64,000 nt of DNA from assembly GCF_000764185.1 (NCBI RefSeq), contig NZ_JQEC01000040.1, forward strand, positions 62,001 to 126,000, written 5' to 3'. Shown piece after piece: positions 9,500 through 17,392 of the stretch; the first letter of the stretch is position 1; every line of letters begins with the position of its first letter. The notes under the pieces are model-generated. The model had not been told where the DNA came from. It did not search any database and saw only the letters and a list, made by a program, of their open reading frames with translations. Made by a program: the position numbers and the translations under genes. This DNA comes from Colwellia psychrerythraea. Lineage in GTDB: Bacteria; Pseudomonadota; Gammaproteobacteria; Enterobacterales; Alteromonadaceae.

Positions 9500-9817
9500 T
9501 TATCCCTGAGTTAAAGTCTCTTTAGCTTCTTTATCAGAAATTATCGTTACTTTTATTGGCATAAAACCAGCATCTAAGATGGCTTGTTTAATCATTGCTA
9601 TTGCCGGTGATGTAGAAGCAGTTTCTAATCGTAACGTCTTCATTTTTATGTTTACCTTTACTTTTGATATGCCAGCCATTTTATTGAACTTTCGATTTAA
9701 AGTATCAACACATAAAGCACAGGTCATGCCGTGCACTTCAATTTCGATAGTTTTGGCATTAGCTGAAAATGAGAGTGCTACAGTGATAAGTAATGCTAAT
9801 AATAAAAAGTTCTTCAT
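9500..9817 (-). CDS. MerP-like periplasmic heavy-metal-binding protein
   Basis: 105 residues with a signal peptide (cleavage near SANA-KTI) and one HMA domain. The metal site is GMTCALC (GMTCxxC) at about residues 30-36, and the pattern beta-alpha-beta-beta-alpha-beta is evident. In mercury operons MerP hands Hg(II) to the MerT membrane transporter; the gene just upstream in the same operon is MerT-like, so this is the periplasmic scavenger of the set. The short tail after the HMA fold (SDKEAKETLTQG) is extra. The actual metal cannot be read from the sequence. Confidence 0.85.
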   Translation of the reverse strand: MKNFLLLALLITVALSFSANAKTIEIEVHGMTCALCVDTLNRKFNKMAGISKVKVNIKMKTLRLETASTSPAIAMIKQAILDAGFMPIKVTIISDKEAKETLTQG

Positions 9818-9831
9818 TGTTTAATTTTCCT

Positions 9832-10227
9832 TTATAGGTCAAGTAAGTTTCGTAGTGGTAATAAGAGATAACTGCTGAAAAAACCAATAAACCAGATAGT
9901 TAAACTTAACCAAAAAATTCGTTTATTGAGTTTTTTTGATTTATTACAAAGATCGGCTAATCTAGGCTCTGCCGGACAATGCTGATTAGGTCGCCAAATA
10001 ATCCAAGCTAACGCCATCAAAATTAGCGCCGCTATTGTGAGTGTCCATACCTTATGTTCCGCAAGAAAAATAAAACCAGGAATGTTGTAGTTTACACTAG
10101 CTACTACTGCGCCAAAGCCTAAGGTCACTAATAAAATAGGCAAAGCGCAACACAATAATGTGCCACTAACCATGAACAGCGTTATCCATCTAAGGTAAGA
10201 CATTTCTATTAATTTATTATCAGACAT
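9832..10227 (-). CDS. MerT-like metal transport membrane protein
   Basis: 131 residues from the ATG at 10227, which is preceded by GGAGG at a good distance; a longer in-frame extension overlaps the upstream gene and lacks a ribosome site. Three to four hydrophobic segments are seen. The first carries the vicinal cysteine motif TLLCCALPILLVTLGFGA, matching the SCCALPLLLVTLG pattern of MerT, where the Cys pair takes the metal across the membrane. A later Cys (PNQHCPAEPRLADLC) lies in the loop, where MerT has its second Cys pair. It sits between the GDCCVxC gene (1-base gap) and the MerP-like gene, all minus strand. Confidence 0.8.
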   Translation of the reverse strand: MSDNKLIEMSYLRWITLFMVSGTLLCCALPILLVTLGFGAVVASVNYNIPGFIFLAEHKVWTLTIAALILMALAWIIWRPNQHCPAEPRLADLCNKSKKLNKRIFWLSLTIWFIGFFSSYLLLPLRNLLDL

Positions 10228-10228
10228 T

Positions 10229-10450
10229 CTAACCTCCACAGCTTGAACATGAGCCACTCTCCTGTATTGGAGGACATGGCACTGATCCATAAGAGCAAAA
10301 TACACAACAGTCCCCTTTTAGAGGTTTCAGCAGTATTTTACATACTGTGCATTCATGAAACCACAGGCAAGCATCCGTTGGCATTTCAAGTAATTCTTTA
10401 TGTTTACACTCAGGGCATGTTAGCTCTGAGTCAGTGATAATATCGGTCAT
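10229..10450 (-). CDS. GDCCVxC-domain small cysteine-rich protein
   Basis: 73 residues with eleven cysteines. A CPEC box near residue 13 and the diagnostic GDCCVFCSYGSVPCPPIQ in the second half place it in the GDCCVxC family, in which some members carry selenocysteine in place of one Cys; here all positions are ordinary Cys codons. The family is often found with mercury-type genes; its exact role is unknown, with thiol metal binding likely. It is the first gene of the minus-strand operon under the MerR-type promoter at 10476-10506, and its stop is one base from the next start. Confidence 0.85.
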   Translation of the reverse strand: MTDIITDSELTCPECKHKELLEMPTDACLWFHECTVCKILLKPLKGDCCVFCSYGSVPCPPIQESGSCSSCGG

Positions 10451-10475
10451 AAATGATCCTTAAGGTGTTTATGCT

Positions 10476-10506
10476 AGTATAGAACCTGTAGTAACTATAG
10501 GTTCAA
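10476..10506 (-). promoter_or_regulatory. MerR-type promoter with 19-bp spacer and dyad operator
   Basis: Read on the minus strand, the -35 is TTGAAC (10506-10501) and the -10 is TATACT (10481-10476). The spacer is exactly 19 bases, the over-long spacing that MerR-family activators correct by twisting DNA. It contains the dyad GAACCTGTAG (10482-10491) against CTATAGGTTC (10495-10504), very close to known ZntR, CadR and MerR operators. It drives the GDCCVxC, MerT-like and MerP-like genes, and the regulator gene lies divergent 11 bases away. Confidence 0.88.
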
Positions 10507-10516
10507 GGGGTTTTGG

Positions 10517-10936
10517 ATGAATGGTAAAAAATACTCTATCGGACAGCTCGCCAAAGAGTCTGGCTGTAAAGTTGAAACAGTGCATTATTATGAAAAAATA
10601 GGATTAATGCCTGAGCCACCGAGAACTGAGGGAGGGCATAGAGTGTATGCCTTGCCTCATGTTAAACGGTTAACTTTTATCAGGCGCAGCAGAGAACTAG
10701 GTTTTAAGATTGAGCAGATTAAAGACTTACTTAAGTTTATTGATGAGCCTAATCACTATTGCGGCGAAGTTAGGGCGATGGCAATGCAGCAGGCTAGTGC
10801 GGTGCAAGAAAAAATAAACGATTTACAACGTCTTCACTCCGCATTAAATGACATGGTTATTCAATGTAAAGATAGTAATAATTCAATAGATAATTGCCCT
10901 ATTGTTGACTCTCTGTTCACCAAGAAAGTAGCATGA
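10517..10936 (+). CDS. MerR-family thiol-metal-responsive regulator
   Basis: 139 residues. The N-terminal winged helix (YSIGQLAKESGCKVETVHYYEKIGL) and the arginine-rich second part (GGHRVYALPHVKRLTFIRRSRELGF) are standard MerR. A long dimer helix follows. Three cysteines match the Hg(II) ligands of MerR in order: Cys in HYCGEVR at the start of the helix, then Cys in VIQCKDS and Cys in DNCPIVDSL at the end. The last two are one residue further apart than in MerR of Tn21, so lead, cadmium or another soft metal is possible. It is divergent from the metal operon and should bind the 10482-10504 dyad as both activator of that operon and repressor of itself. Confidence 0.88.
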   Translation: MNGKKYSIGQLAKESGCKVETVHYYEKIGLMPEPPRTEGGHRVYALPHVKRLTFIRRSRELGFKIEQIKDLLKFIDEPNHYCGEVRAMAMQQASAVQEKINDLQRLHSALNDMVIQCKDSNNSIDNCPIVDSLFTKKVA

Positions 10937-10979
10937 AGGATTTCAATCGTACTTTCCCGCTTAATTTAATATACAAAAA

Positions 10980-11888
10980 TTAACTTACTTGACTGTACTG
11001 AGCAATATTGTTGCGCACAAAATCGATAAAGGCTCTTAATCGTGCCGGCTGATATTTATCTTGCACATAAACCATATAAAAAGGTGACTCTGGTACCGCC
11101 CAGTCAGTAAAAATAGGAACCAATGCGCCATTGGTTATTTCTTTGTGACAATAAAGGTAGGGTAAGCGAACGATGCCATTGCCAGCGACAGCGCTATTAA
11201 TCATGGCACGACCATTTTTACATTTGAATTGGCCGTTCACTGTCACATCAATTTTAGTGATGGGGGTTATAACACTGCTAAAGGTCCAGCTGTTTAATGA
11301 ACCGGTAATGCACTGATGCTGCTTGAGATCTTTTGGATGTGATAATTGACCGTTATCTTTTAAGTAACGGGGACTCGCTAAAGTACCTATAGATATATCC
11401 AATAACTTTTGGGCAATCAAGTTTGAATCTTCAAGCTGGCCCATGCGAAAGACAATATCAAATTCACCAGCAATCAAGTCAACACGTCCACTACTAAAAT
11501 CTAGATTAACTCTGACATCTGGGCACTGCTGGATAAAGTCATTAACTAACGGAGCAATAATATCTTCGCCAATATAGCCGCCAACGCAATTGATATTAAT
11601 TAAACCTTTAACCTCACTGGCATCATCTATAGCTTGCTCAATTGCACGCTCAACACCATCAAAAGAGCAACTACATTGTTCAAAAAACAGCTTTCCTTGC
11701 TCTGTTAAACGCTGGGAACGAGTTGTACGAGTGATAAGTTTTACCCCAAGCGCTGATTCTAGCTGTGACAGTTGCTTTGATAAATGAGAGCGTGAACACA
11801 AGAGTTGTTCCGCGGCGGCAGTAAAACTACCCGCTTTTACAATCAGTACAAAGGCACGGATATCAGTAATATTTATTTCTAAATTCAT
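10980..11888 (-). CDS. LysR-family transcriptional regulator
   Basis: 302 residues, usual size. The N-terminal helix-turn-helix reads ADIRAF-like with GSFTAAAEQLLCSRSHLSKQLSQLE, then the linker helix and an effector domain of the PBP2_CrgA type (GYIGEDIIAPLVNDF, RPARLRAFIDFVR-like end). It is divergent from the SDR gene at 12063, the standard layout in which a LysR protein controls its neighbour. The 174-base gap holds the dyad TAACC-ATGG-GGTTA at 11971-11984, a possible binding site. The effector is unknown. Confidence 0.88.
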   Translation of the reverse strand: MNLEINITDIRAFVLIVKAGSFTAAAEQLLCSRSHLSKQLSQLESALGVKLITRTTRSQRLTEQGKLFFEQCSCSFDGVERAIEQAIDDASEVKGLININCVGGYIGEDIIAPLVNDFIQQCPDVRVNLDFSSGRVDLIAGEFDIVFRMGQLEDSNLIAQKLLDISIGTLASPRYLKDNGQLSHPKDLKQHQCITGSLNSWTFSSVITPITKIDVTVNGQFKCKNGRAMINSAVAGNGIVRLPYLYCHKEITNGALVPIFTDWAVPESPFYMVYVQDKYQPARLRAFIDFVRNNIAQYSQVS

Positions 11889-12062
11889 AACGACTCAAAT
11901 TAAGCTTACTTAAAGCGACTAAACACAATATAACAGAATTTCAATTCGACCTCTCCTGTAAACAATGATGTAACCATGGGGTTATATATCAACAATAACT
12001 TATTACATAAAATAGCTGCATCACCAATAAGTAGATATTAAATTATTCAAATAAGTAGAGAA

Positions 12063-12785
12063 ATGATGAAAAAATTAGTTGTTATTACTGGCGCAAGTTC
12101 TGGTATTGGCCAAGCTATTGCCAAACATTTTAGTGAACAGGGACACCCACTATTATTGATTGCTCGCCGATTGGAAAAATTAGTGGCATTAAGGTTACCA
12201 AATACTTTATGTGAACAAGTTGATGTCACCGAACAAAGTACCTTTGAAGCTGCTGTTGCCAAAGCAGAAGCACTCTATGGACCCACAGATTGCCTTATTA
12301 ATAACGCCGGCGTAATGCTGTTAGGGCAAGTTGATAATCAAGATGCTAGCGAATGGAAAAACATGTTTGATGTGAATGTTATCGGTTTATTAAATGGGAT
12401 GCAGTCAGTTCTAATGCCAATGAAAGCGCGTAACACCGGCACTATTATTAATATCAGCTCCATTGCAGGTAAAAAAACCTTTGCCAACCATGCCGCGTAC
12501 ACAGGCACTAAATTTGCTGTGCACGCCATTTCCGAAAATGTCCGTGAGGAAGTAGCAGATAGTAACGTGCGTGTTATCACTATTGCCCCTGGTGCAGTAG
12601 AAACAGAATTGTTATCACATACAACGTCTGCTGAAATCAAAGAAGATTATCAATCATGGAAAGAAGATATGGGCGGAGCAATTCAAGCTGATGATATCGC
12701 AAACACAATAATGTTCGCTTACAGCCAGCCACAAAATGTTTGCATACGAGAAATAGTCATCGCCGCAACAAGACAGCAAGCTTAA
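12063..12785 (+). CDS. Short-chain dehydrogenase/reductase (classical SDR)
   Basis: 240 residues. The cofactor loop TGASSGIG, the NNAG structural motif (LINNAGVML) and the catalytic Ser in INISSIAGKK with Tyr-x-x-x-Lys in AAYTGTKFA are all present. The residues after strand 2 (IARRLEKL) favour NADPH. Closest in style to YdfG-like 3-hydroxy-acid or carbonyl reductases, but the substrate is not readable. It lies divergent from a LysR gene and ends at a strong bidirectional terminator. ATG at 12063 and the next ATG at 12066 are both possible starts. Confidence 0.88.
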   Translation: MMKKLVVITGASSGIGQAIAKHFSEQGHPLLLIARRLEKLVALRLPNTLCEQVDVTEQSTFEAAVAKAEALYGPTDCLINNAGVMLLGQVDNQDASEWKNMFDVNVIGLLNGMQSVLMPMKARNTGTIINISSIAGKKTFANHAAYTGTKFAVHAISENVREEVADSNVRVITIAPGAVETELLSHTTSAEIKEDYQSWKEDMGGAIQADDIANTIMFAYSQPQNVCIREIVIAATRQQA

Positions 12786-12823
12786 ACATTAATAATTTCC
12801 TTCAACTAACTGTTAACATATTA

Positions 12824-12864
12824 AAAAATGGATTTACTAAATCATTTTTAGTGAATCCATTTTT
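12824..12864. terminator. Bidirectional Rho-independent terminator
   Basis: AAAAATGGATTTACTAAA (12824-12841) pairs over 18 bases, one G-T pair, with the arm at 12847-12864 that ends in TTTTT; loop of 5. A-runs and T-runs on both sides fit use by the SDR gene (+) and the MarR gene (-), which converge here. Confidence 0.85.
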
Positions 12865-12916
12865 ATCTATAGGTTATTAAAGTTAAACACTTTAAAATTG
12901 AATCCCTAAAAGGTTT

Positions 12917-13471
12917 TTAAGCCGAAAACTCTCTACAAATAAGTATAATGTCTTGGTTACTTAAGGTTTCATTTGTTAAACCACATCTAATACCATCACT
13001 TGTCTTTAGGTTAAATTTACAGTATTTGCACACCCCAAATGCTGTGCGCCCAGTCGCTTGCTGGTAATTATTCAGTACTTTTTGCAATAAGGCTCTAGTC
13101 TCACTCTGCTCATCACCAGCTAAGCCAGTAATTGCATCGGTAAATTTTTGCGGTGGGCAAGTCTTAGCAAGAAACTCTTGTCCTGCCTCAGTAACCTTTA
13201 AATGGGTAATACGTCTATCTTTGTTATCTTTTAATTTCGTTATTAATGATTTGCTTTCTAGTATTTTTAAGGATTGCGATACCGTGCCCTTAGTTAAACC
13301 TAAAAACTCAGTCACGGCCAAAGTTGTATCCGAATAACGATTACAAGTCGACAGATAATACAGAGCTTCTTGCTGAATAGGTTGTAAGCCTAGGCTTTGC
13401 CCTTCAAGACGCGTTTCTTGCCGTAATAAATTGGCTAAACGCTCGATTAAATTAAATAGTTCATCATTCAT
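12917..13471 (-). CDS. MarR-family regulator with cysteine-rich C-terminus
   Basis: About 184 residues from ATG 13471 (a TTG at 13492 is in frame but has no ribosome site). The winged helix is clear: TTLAVTEFLGLTKGTVSQSLKILESKSLI with the wing KDNKDRRITHLKVTEAG. The last 45 residues are beyond the MarR fold and carry CKYCKFN, then RCGL and ICREF, four cysteines that could bind zinc or sense redox or a metal. It faces the gene at 13576 across a perfect 41-bp palindrome, the presumed operator. Convergent to the SDR gene. The pairing suggests it represses both itself and the periplasmic protein with DUF2024 downstream. Confidence 0.85.
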   Translation of the reverse strand: MNDELFNLIERLANLLRQETRLEGQSLGLQPIQQEALYYLSTCNRYSDTTLAVTEFLGLTKGTVSQSLKILESKSLITKLKDNKDRRITHLKVTEAGQEFLAKTCPPQKFTDAITGLAGDEQSETRALLQKVLNNYQQATGRTAFGVCKYCKFNLKTSDGIRCGLTNETLSNQDIILICREFSA

Positions 13472-13499
13472 AAAGCAATAGTATCGACTCAAAACATAT

Positions 13500-13529
13500 T
13501 TGACAAGTAGAGTTTTATCATGTTTAAAT
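13500..13529 (+). promoter_or_regulatory. Sigma-70 promoter of the periplasmic protein gene
   Basis: TTGACA at 13500-13505 is a perfect -35; TTAAAT at 13524-13529 is a fair -10, 18 bases apart. The -10 lies inside the left arm of the 41-bp palindrome, so a protein bound there would block transcription. Confidence 0.6.
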
Positions 13530-13564
13530 AAATATAGTTTCGATGCGAAACTATATTTATTTAA
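13524..13564. promoter_or_regulatory. Perfect 41-bp palindrome, probable MarR operator
   Basis: TTAAATAAATATAGTTTCG (13524-13542) is the exact reverse complement of 13546-13564, with a 3-base centre ATG. It lies between the divergent MarR gene and the periplasmic protein gene and overlaps the -10 region of the latter; its right end abuts the ribosome site AGAGGA. Operators of MarR proteins are usually shorter and imperfect, so this may hold two dimers, or act also as an RNA hairpin in the 5' leader. Confidence 0.75.
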
Positions 13565-13575
13565 GAGGACTTATC

Positions 13576-14322
13576 ATGAAAATGTCACATCTATTTATCG
13601 CTACAACGTTAACCACAGTACTATTAGGTGCAGATAGCTATGCACATAATAAACACCAAGGACATATCAAAGCACCAATGTCACCTTCAGTTGATCCTGA
13701 ATTTGATATTGTCCATGCAAAGGTAATCACTCAAGGTAGTCATTTAATATTCCAGCAAGCAGTAGCAGGTAAGGTTGGTGGTAAACAGCCAGAAAAGAAT
13801 GGTCAATTAGCTGGTGCTGGGGTATACAGCTATGTTTGGCCAACATCACTTAATAGCTCAGCTGTTGGTTTTGAAGCCGATCAGGGTATTTTATCCCTAG
13901 CCTTAACCATTCACCCTGACTTTGATGATACCCCTTTATATGATGAAGATGGCGATGGTAATAAAAGCAATGATGGAGACAAGTGGCATAGTCATTGGGT
14001 GGTGCTTGTGCCCGATGATGCTTGTGGAAAAGGAGCGTTAAAGGTAAAAGACATCGCTCAGGGCACCTCCCCAAAATTACCGATAACTTGGCCAAAGCTA
14101 CCACTATTTATTGATAGCCCGGGTTTTGATTTTAGTTTAGAAAAATCAGAAGTTTTAGTGCGTGTACCACTGTCTTCTCTTGGCTTTCCAGAAAATTTTT
14201 CCTTTGATGGTGTCACTGCGGGATTAAAAATAAACCAACAAGTTCACGCACCTCTATTGTGTGTAACCAATGTATTTGATATCGCTTCTGGCGATTTAAG
14301 TTTACCTGGAAAAAGCCAATAA
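13576..14322 (+). CDS. Exported hypothetical protein under MarR control
   Basis: 248 residues from ATG 13576, which follows AGAGGA (13564-13569); an in-frame ATG at 13543 lies in the loop of the operator palindrome and is rejected. A signal peptide ends near DSYA-HNK. The mature start is His-rich (HNKHQGH), and a DEDGDGNKSNDGD segment near residue 125 looks like a calcium-binding loop, followed by KWHSHWVVLVPDDAC. Two further Cys lie in DDACGKG and LLCVTN and could form a disulfide. I do not recognise the family. The context, a Cys-rich MarR and a DUF2024 protein, hints at a metal or stress response, without proof. Confidence 0.75.
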   Translation: MKMSHLFIATTLTTVLLGADSYAHNKHQGHIKAPMSPSVDPEFDIVHAKVITQGSHLIFQQAVAGKVGGKQPEKNGQLAGAGVYSYVWPTSLNSSAVGFEADQGILSLALTIHPDFDDTPLYDEDGDGNKSNDGDKWHSHWVVLVPDDACGKGALKVKDIAQGTSPKLPITWPKLPLFIDSPGFDFSLEKSEVLVRVPLSSLGFPENFSFDGVTAGLKINQQVHAPLLCVTNVFDIASGDLSLPGKSQ

Positions 14323-14344
14323 TTTTTTTTAAAAGGAGAGTATT

Positions 14345-14590
14345 ATGCAAATTCATATTTATGATACCCATGTACATACAGCGTCCGGGCAATATATCCA
14401 TTTTGATGTTTTGGTGAATAGTGACAATGTTAACCAAGTCGATCGATATGCCAAGCAGTACCTCGCTAGCTTAGGAATACAAATAGATAGTATTAAACAA
14501 AGCCGGTGTAATTTTTGCCATAGTGAAGCTGCTAACCCTGAGGTTCAAAATAATATTACCAATCATGGCCATAGCATTATTCGCTTATAA
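14345..14590 (+). CDS. DUF2024 family protein
   Basis: 81 residues, opening IHIYDTHVHTASGQYIHFDV, which matches the DUF2024 pattern (xIHVYDTYV...HFDV), then YAKQYLASLG and a CNFCHSE box. A good AAGGAGAG ribosome site precedes ATG 14345. It follows the exported protein by 22 bases and is probably in the same transcript under the palindromic operator. Function of the family is not known; the CxxC pair could bind metal. No membrane or export signal. Confidence 0.8.
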   Translation: MQIHIYDTHVHTASGQYIHFDVLVNSDNVNQVDRYAKQYLASLGIQIDSIKQSRCNFCHSEAANPEVQNNITNHGHSIIRL

Positions 14591-14613
14591 GTGACCTATT
14601 AACCTAAGGCTAA

Positions 14614-14646
14614 AAATGAGGTTGCCACTTATATTCGACCTCATTT
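14614..14646 (+). terminator. Rho-independent terminator after the DUF2024 gene
   Basis: AAATGAGGT (14614-14622) pairs with ACCTCATTT (14638-14646) and is followed by ATTTTA. It ends the MarR-controlled transcript. The rest of the 14647-15041 gap holds only the short inverted repeats noted separately and the promoter of the next gene. Confidence 0.7.
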
Positions 14647-14915
14647 ATTTTACTTCCCCTAAAGCTTATGATTATTAACTGAACTTTCTTTTCAAATATC
14701 CTTAGAGAATTAAAGCTAAATAATTGGCATCAGCTATAACAGCTTATTTTATCAGTGATTAAAAGAACTAACACCTACACTACATATTTTTTAACCCTCA
14801 AAAGCTTTAATTGATTCCTTTTAACTAAGCTATTATCATCTGGACTTATTGGACAGTAGCTATCATCACCTTATGACTAATAACAATAAAAATATAAGAC
14901 TTGCCCAATAACACA

Positions 14916-14991
14916 ATACCAATTCCAATGCGCTTTGAGTGGGAGCTAACTTAATGGAACGGGTATAACTAGCTAAGCTTTCTCGCTTAGC
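14916..14991. repeat. Short REP-like inverted repeats
   Basis: ATACCAATTCCA (14916-14927) is inverted as TGGAACGGGTAT (14955-14966), 9 of 12 matching, and GCTAAGC/GCTTAGC (14972-14991) forms a second hairpin right after. Such ATACCAATTCC-type units recur between genes in this bacterial group as far as I recall; copy number here cannot be counted. Confidence 0.4.
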
Positions 14992-15041
14992 GATAACAAC
15001 ACTAAGAAAAATAATTTTAGTTATTTGATAAGGAATACAAA

Positions 15042-15569
15042 ATGAAATCTCTTAAAAACATCGCTTTAAAAAGCATTTTAGCGGCTTCGCTTGCAGTATC
15101 AGCATCTCAAGCAAGCGCTGACGGTTTCTATATTGGCGCAGGTATTTATAGTCCTGAAGCTGATTACTCATCGGTAAGTGACAGTGACACTACGCCAGCT
15201 TTTTTTGTTGGTTATCAATTTATTGATACCAGCATTTTTATGTTCTCTGCTGAACTTGGTTATTACGATTTAGGCAGTATCAGCAATAACAGCGCTAAAA
15301 TTGATTCTAATGCGTTAAGCTTATCAGCTGTCGCATATTTACCAATAGGGCCTATTTTTGAAGTGTATGCCAAAGCAGGTGTTGCACAAACAACTGTTGA
15401 TTACTCTTTTGAGGGTACAAAAACTGATTTCGGCGGTACTGATGGCTTTGGCGGTATCGGTGCATCGCTTGATATTCTTGATACGGTTGATATCTATGTT
15501 GAGTATTTAATTTTTGATACAGAAGTTAAAACAGAATCTGTCGGTGTTGGTGTTCGTTTCGATTTTTAA
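15042..15569 (+). CDS. Outer-membrane beta-barrel protein, OmpA-like barrel
   Basis: 175 residues. A signal peptide ends SQASA-DGF. The mature chain alternates polar and hydrophobic residues in short strands (FYIGAGIYS, FFVGYQF, FMFSAELGYYDL, LSLSAVAYLPIGP, FEVYAKAGVAQTTV, VDIYVEYLIFDTEV) and ends VGVGVRFDF with the terminal Phe recognised by the Bam machinery. About eight strands fit an OmpA/OmpW-type barrel (beta-barrel family PF13505). Single gene with its own terminator; no partner is visible. Ribosome site is ATAAGGA before ATG. Confidence 0.85.
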   Translation: MKSLKNIALKSILAASLAVSASQASADGFYIGAGIYSPEADYSSVSDSDTTPAFFVGYQFIDTSIFMFSAELGYYDLGSISNNSAKIDSNALSLSAVAYLPIGPIFEVYAKAGVAQTTVDYSFEGTKTDFGGTDGFGGIGASLDILDTVDIYVEYLIFDTEVKTESVGVGVRFDF

Positions 15570-15601
15570 GTTACATTGATCTGCTAACTTAGTTAGTTAT
15601 G

Positions 15602-15631
15602 ATAAGTGGCCAACTTTACTCGGCCACTTAT
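15602..15631. terminator. Hairpin terminator between barrel gene and chemoreceptor
   Basis: ATAAGTGGCC (15602-15611) pairs perfectly with GGCCACTTAT (15622-15631), loop of 10. It is placed to serve both converging genes. Confidence 0.7.
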
Positions 15632-15650
15632 ATTAATAGTAAACAACAAC

Positions 15651-17252
15651 CTAAGTACGAAATCGTTCAACCGATTTATTAAAGCTCACGGCTAATTCAG
15701 TCATCTTCAATGAAGTATCTCGACTTTCCATACTGCCCTGACAAACAGCATCACCAACCGTTTTAAAATCTTCAACCCACGAGCGCATATCAACCACTTG
15801 ATGATGAGAATGCTCAGCTTGATTTGCCACTTCACTACTAACACTACTTAAGCTCAGTATGCTTGACTGAATAAGTGATAAAGATTCTACAGTTTTTTGT
15901 GACAAACTAACCGCTTCATCCGCTTGGGTTTGATTATTTTCCATTGAGGTTACAATCTGAGAGATAGCGCCAACTATCCCCGCTAACATGGTATTAATTT
16001 CAATGGTTGATTGATGAGTACGAGTTGCAAGTGTACGAACCTCATCCGCAACTACCGCAAAACCTCGACCGGATTCTCCAGCCCTTGCCGCCTCTATTGC
16101 AGCATTTAGTGCAAGTAAGTTAGTTTGGTCAGCAATTGACGCTATTGTGCTCACCACAGTTGATACTTGGTCACCTGACTTACGTAACTCAATTAACATA
16201 CCCGATGAAGCTTCAATATCGTTTGCTAATGCCGAAATACTGGTTGAGGTTTTAGCTACTTGTTGAGCTCCATTCTCAACAGCTTGAGCACCTTCTTTGG
16301 CTTGCTCAGATGCATTATATGATTGCTCAAAGCCTTGCTCTATTTGGCTTTCTAAGGTCACCATACTGGATAACAACAATTCTATTTTTTCATTTAACAA
16401 TTTAACTTGTATATCGGCATTTTCAGACGTTGAGCCTAAGACCTCAACCAATTCATTAATGTTATTGGCAATATGCCTAACATCGGTAATACCGCTATTA
16501 AAGGCCTTAAGTAAACGGTTTACACTTGCAGCAGCAAGGCCAATTTCATCATTAGAACGCTCTGGCACAACCCTTGTTAAATCATAACTTTGCGCGACTT
16601 GATCTAACTCTTCTGCTAGCTCCCGAATAGGTAAGGCTATTTTTTTATGAGAGAGGGTGTAAGCAACCCCTGCGACTGTCACTATGCTAGCAAGCAGTGC
16701 TAATACTAGTAATTGAATATCAGCGATTTCTGTATGGATGGCTGTTGAACTGGTACTCGCATCAAGGCTAACACCTGTACTGATTGTACTTAATTTTTCA
16801 GAGATGCTTTTCGAGTGTTTGTCTACATCAACTAAGATCTCGCGGGCACCATCCCAATCTACCTCTTCAGCGATCATAACCCGCTGAAGTCGGTTCATGA
16901 AAGTAATGAGCAGCTCAATTTCGTTAACTATTGTTTGGTGTTCTTGATGTGACGATAAGCTACCACTGGCCATAAGCAAACGATCAAATCGCTGGCTATT
17001 TTCATTCATTACCTCAGTAAACTCATTTGCCTCAATCATGGTGCCATACAGACCATAAGCTGCTATTTGTATCGCATCTAACGATTGCTTCACTTGCTGT
17101 AAATCATTTAGCTCAGGCAACGTTTCGCCAGTGAACTGACTAGTGCGCTGCTTAACTTCACTGGCTGCACCAAATAAAGTCACCGACGCCGCTATAGCGA
17201 CAATTAACACTAGCAAGTAACCTAGTAAAACCTTTTTACTAATAGAAGCCAC
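15651..17252 (-). CDS. Methyl-accepting chemotaxis protein
   Basis: 533 residues. TM1 at about residues 7-28, a periplasmic helical bundle (about 30-180, four-helix type, no PAS or Cache signs), TM2 at about 180-200, a HAMP domain, and a signalling domain whose tip contains [19 protein letters not shown] followed by [14 protein letters not shown]. The protein senses an unknown ligand and controls CheA through CheW. No che genes are nearby, which is usual for scattered receptors. An AGGAGGAAG ribosome site lies just before the ATG at 17252. Confidence 0.93.
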   Translation of the reverse strand: MASISKKVLLGYLLVLIVAIAASVTLFGAASEVKQRTSQFTGETLPELNDLQQVKQSLDAIQIAAYGLYGTMIEANEFTEVMNENSQRFDRLLMASGSLSSHQEHQTIVNEIELLITFMNRLQRVMIAEEVDWDGAREILVDVDKHSKSISEKLSTISTGVSLDASTSSTAIHTEIADIQLLVLALLASIVTVAGVAYTLSHKKIALPIRELAEELDQVAQSYDLTRVVPERSNDEIGLAAASVNRLLKAFNSGITDVRHIANNINELVEVLGSTSENADIQVKLLNEKIELLLSSMVTLESQIEQGFEQSYNASEQAKEGAQAVENGAQQVAKTSTSISALANDIEASSGMLIELRKSGDQVSTVVSTIASIADQTNLLALNAAIEAARAGESGRGFAVVADEVRTLATRTHQSTIEINTMLAGIVGAISQIVTSMENNQTQADEAVSLSQKTVESLSLIQSSILSLSSVSSEVANQAEHSHHQVVDMRSWVEDFKTVGDAVCQGSMESRDTSLKMTELAVSFNKSVERFRT

Positions 17253-17350
17253 GTGAACTTCCTCCTAGGATAATAAGTAGAACAGCATATCAAAATGCAC
17301 TAAAAAGAAATCAAGTATAGGCTCTTCTTAATAAAAATCTAGCTTGTTCA

Positions 17351-17371
17351 GACATTTACAGAGTAAATGTC
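17351..17371. terminator. Perfect hairpin after the aldehyde dehydrogenase
   Basis: GACATTTAC (17351-17359) and GTAAATGTC (17363-17371) pair with a 3-base loop, 22 bases beyond the dehydrogenase stop on the minus strand. No long T-run follows. Confidence 0.45.
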
Positions 17372-17392
17372 TTCATCCTAAAACATAATAAA

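Noticed and set aside
10243-10437. 64-codon plus-strand frame opposite the GDCCVxC gene
   Set aside because: It is wholly antisense to a recognised gene with a clear promoter and operon context.
9221-10936. Integration of the metal cluster at the tRNA genes as a genomic island
   Set aside because: No integrase, no duplicated tRNA 3' end and no attachment repeats are visible, so island status cannot be supported.
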